A DNA stretch of 64,000 bases from Orcinus orca (Eukaryota; Chordata; Mammalia; Artiodactyla; Delphinidae), in NCBI RefSeq assembly GCF_937001465.1, contig NC_064559.1:39234132-39298131 (forward strand), written 5' to 3'. A model generated the notes under the pieces. It searched no databases and was not told the DNA's origin. It saw only the letters and a program-made list of their open reading frames with translations. Shown here one piece after another: positions 57,968 through 64,000 of this stretch; the stretch's first letter is position 1; each line of letters begins with the position of its first letter. The position numbers were made by a program, and so were the translations under genes.

Positions 57968-58175
57968 GGGATTCCCTGGTGGCGCAGTGGTTGAGAGTCC
58001 GCCTGCCAATGCGGGGGACACGGGTTCGTGCCCTGGTCCGGGAAGATCCCATGTGTCGTGGAGCGGCTAGGCCCGTGAGCCATGGCCGCTGGGCCTGCGC
58101 GTCTGGAGCCTGTGCTCCGCAACGGGAGAGGCCACAACAGTGAGAGGCCCACAAAAAAAAAAAACCAACAACAAG
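57968..58175 (+). mobile_element. CHR SINE with near-perfect target duplication
   Basis: Copy from gggattccctggtggcgcag to an A-rich tail. The flanks aaaaactgtact (57956-57967) and aaaaacggtact (58176-58187) differ at one base, suggesting an older insertion than the perfect ones. Confidence 0.92.
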
Positions 58176-58919
58176 AAAAACGGTACTTCACAAAAGCTGT
58201 TAAAAAAATAATCAGGGCAGTTTCAGCATGTTGAGTTTGAGGTGTTTAGAAGGCATTAAGAGGGAGAGGTGGAGTAAACAGGTGGTTATGCTGCCTGAAA
58301 TTTAGGATATAATGTGGCACAGGAGATAGAGATTTTTAATACTCATCAACTGAAAGATAGCAATTGGAACCATGAGCACGAGGGAAATCGCCCAAAGATA
58401 GAAAGGAGGAAAGAGTGAGGACAGAATCTAAAGAACACCAAGGGGAAGTAGTCTGAGGAGTAGGAAGAAAGCCCAGAGACTATATATGGACAGAATCCAA
58501 GGGAAGAAGATGCTTGGGAGCAGGGGAGAGAGGCAAGAGCAGAAAGGGCTCCTGAGACATCAGATAAGTAAACAGAATCAAAAAGCGGAAGACGTGGTAG
58601 GAAAATCTACCTGCGTATGGGTTGGGGAGCCCAGGAACATCGCTCAGCAGAGCTCCAGAGCTGTAAGCCAGAGGACGAGGCCAGGCCCAGCGTGGCACTG
58701 GGAGAGTGAAGTGTTGATGGAGGGAGGGGGGCTGGATTGATGAGCCCGAGGTGGGCAGGGGATCCTGAATTTTCAGCATAAGGCTGTGAGGGCTGCAAAA
58801 GGCCAGTGAACAGGCAGAGTGCTGGGAAGGGAGTAGGGTGCCGAGGCTTCATGTCTGGCCGTAAACGCCAGAACAACAGATTCCAGCAGTAAATGTGTAT
58901 GGCCCTCAAGGATGCGGTT

Positions 58920-59335
58920 CTGCTTACTTCTCCTGGCTGATTTCGCCCCACGTAACCCCACCCCTTCAGTGATCCTGCCACGTGGAATTGTTTGCAGTTT
59001 CCCAAACACTCCATTCTCTTCCGCACCTCCTTCTATTTTCTCACACAGCTTCCTCTGCATGGAATGTGCTACAGACCAACGCTCCTCTCTCTCCCACACA
59101 CTCTGGAGCCCTAGCAATGCTCCCTCCTACCCTTCTTCACTTGCCTGGAGTATTCCTGCTCCTGCTTCAATACGGATCAGGGTTGACCTCTCCTCTGAAG
59201 CCTGCCCTACTTGCCCATCCCCCACTTTGAGAGAGCTATTTCCTTCTTTACTCCCCACCGTAGACTTCCATCACAGCACTGACAATACTTTACACATTTC
59301 ATTTATTGCCATGTCTAGTGCCTTCTAGGACTTGG
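58920..59335 (+). repeat. L2-like LINE fragment
   Basis: It contains gaatgtgctacagaccaac, cttcacttgcctggagtatt, acctctcctctgaagcctgc and cagcactgacaatactttac, an eroded L2 3' part. Confidence 0.55.
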
Positions 59336-59603
59336 AAGGCTTTTGTTCTTTCATAGGTCATAGGATCTGATCGGTCGTACAACCTAAATAAATGAAGTCA
59401 CTCAGCCAACATGCGGCATGTACCCTTTTCCTCCTTTGCTACTTATAGCCCTTTGGGAGCTGTCTGTGGCCGGGCAGCTGGATTCCACTGCGGGGAAGGT
59501 ACACAAGGTGTTCTCACCTCTGCTATCACTAGCCATGGTCAAGGATGCTTTGTCCACACCTAAGGTACAGTTTCTCCCAGCATTCCCAAAGTTCTGTGCC
59601 AAT

Positions 59604-59800
59604 TCCAGGGTTGCCAGAGAAAACTCAGGGCACCCAGTTAAATCTGAATTGCAGATAAACAATGAATAATATTTTAGTATTCGTATAATCCCGTGCAATC
59701 GTTGAGATTATATAAATCCTCAAAAAGCATTTGTGGTTTATCTGCAATTCAAATTTAACTGGGTGTCCTGTCTTTCTATTTGCTGAATGTGGCAACCCTA
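59604..59800. repeat. Palindromic MITE
   Basis: The left half (agggttgccaga ... cacccagttaaatctgaattgc) is the inverse of the right half (gcaattcaaatttaactggg ... gtggcaaccct). Arms of about 80 bases meet near 59690. It matches a known mammalian palindromic DNA transposon family that I do not name. Confidence 0.75.
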
Positions 59801-60179
59801 CTTCGCCCCTAAGGGAAGTGGCCTCCCTCTAATGCTGTAGCCACTGGCACCCTAAGAATCCCACCTGGCGGAGGCTGCTATGCCAACCTGATGTGCTTCC
59901 TGAAAGCTGGGCTGAACAACCAAGAAAAAGCACCGGGTGGCCGAAGCCGTGCGGTAGCTTTGCCGGAGTCAGTCCTCTCCTCCCCGCTGTGTGGGCCTCT
60001 CCCATGGAGCCCTGGTGCTGCCCCTGTTTCACCAAACTTTCTGGGGAGTAACTTTACAGTTACTGTGCGTGGCTACTCGGAGCTCCAGGGCAAGTTCACG
60101 TGCCATAGACCAGAGGAAAATCTTGAAAAACTGCATGCAAGTACATATTTAGAATTGTCTCTGCCCTACGCACACTGAG

Positions 60180-62560
60180 GGGGCAGGGATCGGGCCAAAC
60201 TCTGGGCCTCATTAGGGTACTTGCTCTTTCCCAGGAGGCTCTCGGCTCTCCCAGGCAAACACATTCCAGGTAGTCTGCCTCATCAGTCCCCCTGCCATGG
60301 ACTACATGTGACTGGTAGGGACAGGATGGCAGACACAGGGCAGGTTATCCCATCATTTTCCTGCATCTGAGCTTCCATTAGTTGGAAAAAATGAGTAAAT
60401 CTGTGCATTAGGAGTAGGGTCCTACAAAAGGGTTGACAAATAGAACTTCCCCTCTTGTTAGGTATACAGGGGAGGGAGAAGAAGGGGACGGGGTAGAGGA
60501 GGAAGGGAATCCATGTTATTACACAAAATGATGTAAAATGATAGTTGTGTCGACAAAAAATGAATCAGTGGATATAAGAAAGAAAAGGAAATTTTTATTT
60601 GAGTCAGATTTGAGGGTTACAACCCAGGAAAATCATCTCAGAAAGTTCTGAGAATTGTTCTGCCCGTTAGAAGTCAAGCCACAGTTATATAAGTTTTCTG
60701 AGACAGAGGGCTGTATTATTGACGTATAATGACGGATTATTGACAATTTACATAATCCACATCTAAGCACCATGAAGGACTGTTATCTTTAAGGAATTGT
60801 CTTATTCGTGCTAGGAGAACATCGCTCTTACGGTTGAGCAGGTATTTCTGTCGATGGGGAAGGTTTGGGCCATGCATAATACAGATATACAATGCACAGT
60901 GGGAGGAGAAAGGAGGCCGAAGGGCAGAGAAGATTTTTTGTTTAAATTTTTCTTGTTTTGCCATAAAATGAATTTAGTGAATTTCATTTTACAGCTGTTT
61001 CCATGGCTAGAAACAGATTTTGGCAGCCATGGCACAGACTGAGGAGTCCTTAAAACAATCGGACCAGAGGAACTGGATTGGGGTGGGGAACAAGGTGGGA
61101 GGATTGAGGAAAGGGGAGAATTTTATGCGTTCTAACATTATGCTAAGATCCTTTCCTGTCTCAACCTGTTGGTGCTACTTTCCCAGAGAAGGCAGAACCT
61201 CGGAACAGAGAGGGTTCACCCACCTTTTACTCCAAGGTCTGCCCACTGTTCCACTGGCAGGATTAGTTTTCACAAGGAAGAGACCACTTTCTTCACAAAG
61301 CTACCAAACAGCCCCAGAAAGCCCTCCAGATGCTGCTGCTTCAGAAATGACAGGTGCTCCTTGCGTGATCTACATTTTATGCCAAATGCACAGGAATTCC
61401 CCTGTGGCTGCCCCCCCTCACGTGTTTGCCACTTCCTGTGAGTCCTCCCAGATCTGGCCCATCCCTCCGAGGCCCTTTCCCATTCAACAACACCGCACAT
61501 CTTCTCACCATCTCACTTTTCTTGACCCCATCTATTTAGGTGGGGCTGATCAAGTCGGAGAGAATTCCTGGCTGGGCTCAGCCATGCACCTCCAGCTGAG
61601 AGTGACCCATGCTACGTGGGTTTTTGAAAATGACCAGGTCATGTTGAGGGCATTTCACTGAAACCCTGCTCTAAAATGTAGGTGGTCAATGCCTTACAAA
61701 GGAGGAGCAGCGTGAAGGAATGAACAGCTCAGTTCGTTGCTATGGCAGTGAAAGAAACTTTACTTGATTGGTGAAAATTCGTCCAAACAAATGCTAGGTG
61801 AAGTGTTCATATTTCCTTTGTCTTTTTTTCTTTCTTTTTTTTTTTTTTTTTTTTTTCAATTTGTTGAGCACCGCCAGAAGAAGATTAGGGGGGCGGGGGT
61901 TGATCAGCTCTGGCCAGAATGCTAAATCTCAGTGACTTCCCTGGATTAAATCGGGCTCCAGAAAGACAGCCATTTTCTCATCGCTGCAGTGCCTCGGAAA
62001 CACTAAAACAGCAAAAGTTCACTGAATGCCTATTTTGGAGCAAAGCTAGAAGGAGATGGAGAGATGAAAAAGATGGAGAGATGAAAAAGACATAGTCCGT
62101 GTCCGAGTTGACAAGCTAATGAGAGAACCAGACATGTAACTCTAGACATACAGTGGATCCATGTGTATTACATAATGTGGTCCAAGTGTGGTTCCCCGGG
62201 TCCCTGAGACCCTCTTGGGAGTTTGAAAAGTCAAAGCTGCTTTCATAATCATACTAAAACATTATTTGTCCTTTTTCCTTCTCCTTCTCTTATGAGTTTC
62301 CCCAGCCTACAGGATGTGTAATAACACAGAGCTTAATACGTGGATGCTCATGCATTCTTGAGCTAAAAAAGAAATTCTCAGTCAATTTCTAATACATCCA
62401 TGTCAATAGGTAAAACCACATACGCGAAAATTCTTTGAGATCCTCAATGATTTTTAACATTGTTAAAGGGATCCTGAGACCAAAACTTCTGAGAGCCTCT
62501 AAGATTGAATGTCATCAACCATTACGCAGTGTCCTCATTCTCACTGGTGCATTTTATTGA
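60180..62560. other. Intergenic, no gene seen
   Basis: I recognise no exon. The segment 60545-61030 (with atttgagggttacaacccag and gccataaaatgaatttagtg) looks like it may be an LTR of an old endogenous retrovirus, but no LTR ends or gag/pol reading are evident. A poly-T tract lies at 61816-61857. The 213-codon frame at 61020-61661 matches nothing I know. Confidence 0.4.
61816..61857. repeat. Poly-T tract
   Basis: A T-rich run with a perfect core of more than 20 T (tttctttcttttttttt...). No SINE or L1 body is attached, though caatttgttgagcaccgcc follows. Confidence 0.85.
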
Positions 62561-62578
62561 TTAAAAATTATGTCATCA

Positions 62579-62707
62579 GGGACTTCCCTGGTGGTCCAGG
62601 GTTTAAGACTCCGCACTCCACTGCAGGGGGCACCGATCCGGGTTCGATCCCTAGTCGGGGAACTAAGATCCCGCATGCCACGCAGCCACAAAAAAAAAAG
62701 ATATAAA
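62579..62707 (+). mobile_element. CHR-type SINE, short form
   Basis: It runs from gggacttccctggtggtcca through gggttcgatccctagtcggg to an A-tail. The flanks aaaaattatgtcatca (62563-62578) and aaaaattatttcatca (62708-62723) differ at one base. Same short subfamily as at 451-584. Confidence 0.9.
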
Positions 62708-62880
62708 AAAAATTATTTCATCAAAGTCCATGAAAATTATTTTCTTGGATGCTCTCTCTGTATCCCTATTTTCCAACATGATAGCTCTTTGGCCATCTAA
62801 TTATTAATCTGTTTGCAGCGTTTTTTATGTGTCTGCATTTAAATGTCTTTGGGGGCAGCACAACATTGGACTTCATTTTT

Positions 62881-63086
62881 TTTTTTTTTTTTTTGCGGTA
62901 CGCGGGCCTCTCACTGCTGTGGCCTCTCCCGTTGCGGAGCACAGGCTTCGGACGCGCAGGCTCAGCAGCCATGGCTCACGGGCCCAGCCGCTCCACGGCA
63001 TGTGGGATCTTCCCGGACAGGGGCACGAACCCGCGTCCCCTGCATCGGCAGGCGGGCTCTCAACCACTGTGCCACCAAGGAAGCCC
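62881..63086 (-). mobile_element. CHR SINE, antisense, with perfect target duplication
   Basis: A T-run, then gcggtacgcgggcctctcac and a head ending ccaccaaggaagccc. The duplication tggacttcattttt is perfect at 62867-62880 and 63087-63100. Confidence 0.95.
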
Positions 63087-63511
63087 TGGACTTCATTTTT
63101 TAATTCAGCTAACAATGAGCAATAGTTGACTTGTTTTATGTTGTCACCTACAGTTCCTCCTGCTCGTTGCTATTTTTGCTTTCTTTAAATTTATATTTTC
63201 TGTAGTGCACTTTAAAATTCTTTTTTTGTGTGTGTCAGGCAATAAACTTCCCTAATCTGTTCATCTTTCTATCATTTTAGCATCATCAGATTTGAAAGTC
63301 ATTTTTCCTTGTTTCCTATATTTTTGCTATTAATAGTATAGTATTAAGAAAATAAAACTTAAATTCCTTTTCCTGTAGAGATGAAAATGGAGTCTAGTGT
63401 GTAACATATCTTGGTGGCATAAAGTCCTTTATAAAACTATGCCTATAGGTCTTGTAGTTCTGACACTATGTAATGTAATTTTCCACTTGATTTTTAAACA
63501 ACATGTTTTCT

Positions 63512-63733
63512 GGGCTTCCCTGGTGGAGCAGTGGTTGAGAGTCCGCCTGCCGATGCAGGGGACGCAGGTTCGTGCCCCAGTCTGGGAGAATCCCACGTGC
63601 CGCAGACCGGCTGGGTCCGTGGGCCGCGGCCGCTGAGCCTGCGCGTCCGGAGCCTGTGCTCCGCAGCAGGAGGGGCCACAGCAGTGAGAGGCCCACGTAC
63701 CGCAAAAAAAAAAAAAAAAAAAAGTATTTAAAA
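63512..63733 (+). mobile_element. CHR SINE with perfect target duplication
   Basis: Copy from gggcttccctggtggagcag to a tail of over 20 A. The duplication aacatgttttct is perfect at 63500-63511 and 63734-63745. Three SINEs fall in the last 1.5 kb. Confidence 0.94.
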
Positions 63734-64000
63734 AACATGTTTTCTATTTTGTCCTCCATGAACCTTGAGCTCTATGTAGCCCTCAACTGTTCTCAAATCT
63801 GCATTGTTTTCTGGAAGTGAACTTCACAGCTGTGGGCCTTTGTTGACAAATTATTTCATCTCCTCTGGGTCTTAACTTATTTTCCCTTGCTCTGAAGTGA
63901 AAATTCAGTGAGTGTTTCCAGATACTGTGCTTGGGGTCATAATTCAATTTCTCTTAATCTTGTGTGAATCCTCCAACCCCCGCCCTCAACCCACATTCCT

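Noticed and set aside
61020..61661. 213-codon plus-strand frame
   Set aside because: No family resemblance, no signal or domain pattern and atypical composition; treated as chance.

Overview
This window is nuclear DNA from a placental mammal, almost certainly a cetacean and probably a toothed whale. The main evidence is about a dozen copies of a tRNA-derived SINE of the CHR family (cetaceans, hippos, ruminants). Each copy has an internal Pol III B-box (ggttcgtgccc) and an A-rich tail, and most are flanked by target-site duplications (TSDs). L1 3' ends, ancient MIR, L2 and MER5-like repeats and microsatellites fill most of the remainder. Coding density is very low and nearly every ORF is a chance frame or lies in a repeat.

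Left part (1-16.4 kb): the 5' end of LAMB3 (laminin subunit beta-3), on the minus strand. I can place a non-coding exon 1 (about 16371-16432), exon 2 with the start codon (14351-14415), and coding exons 3 (13399-13553), 4 (2530-2644) and 5 (1932-2005). All have GT/AG borders and compatible phases. They give 124 uninterrupted codons: signal peptide plus the start of the laminin N-terminal domain. The gene continues beyond the left edge.

Middle (16.4-43.5 kb): intergenic DNA with MIR/L2 relics, a 3.16 kb 5'-truncated antisense L1 with TSDs (29026-32185), a cluster of MER5A-like DNA transposons (32.4-34.6 kb) and a long GAAA microsatellite.

G0S2 locus (43.5-44.6 kb): a compact two-exon gene on the plus strand with GC box, TATA box, non-coding exon 1, a 159 bp intron, a complete 103-codon ORF in exon 2, an AU-rich 3'UTR and an AATAAA signal. 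A CHR SINE sits about 250 bp upstream of its TATA box.

Right part (44.6-64 kb): intergenic repeats. In the human map, LAMB3 (minus), G0S2 (plus) and HSD11B1 (plus) follow each other. The first two are here in the expected order and orientation, but I found no HSD11B1 coding exon before the right edge. LAMB3 (epithelial basement membrane) and G0S2 (inhibitor of the lipase ATGL) are neighbours without a known shared pathway. I saw no strong candidate for a wholly new system. The more interesting observations concern retrotransposon junctions and the G0S2 promoter and coding repeat.
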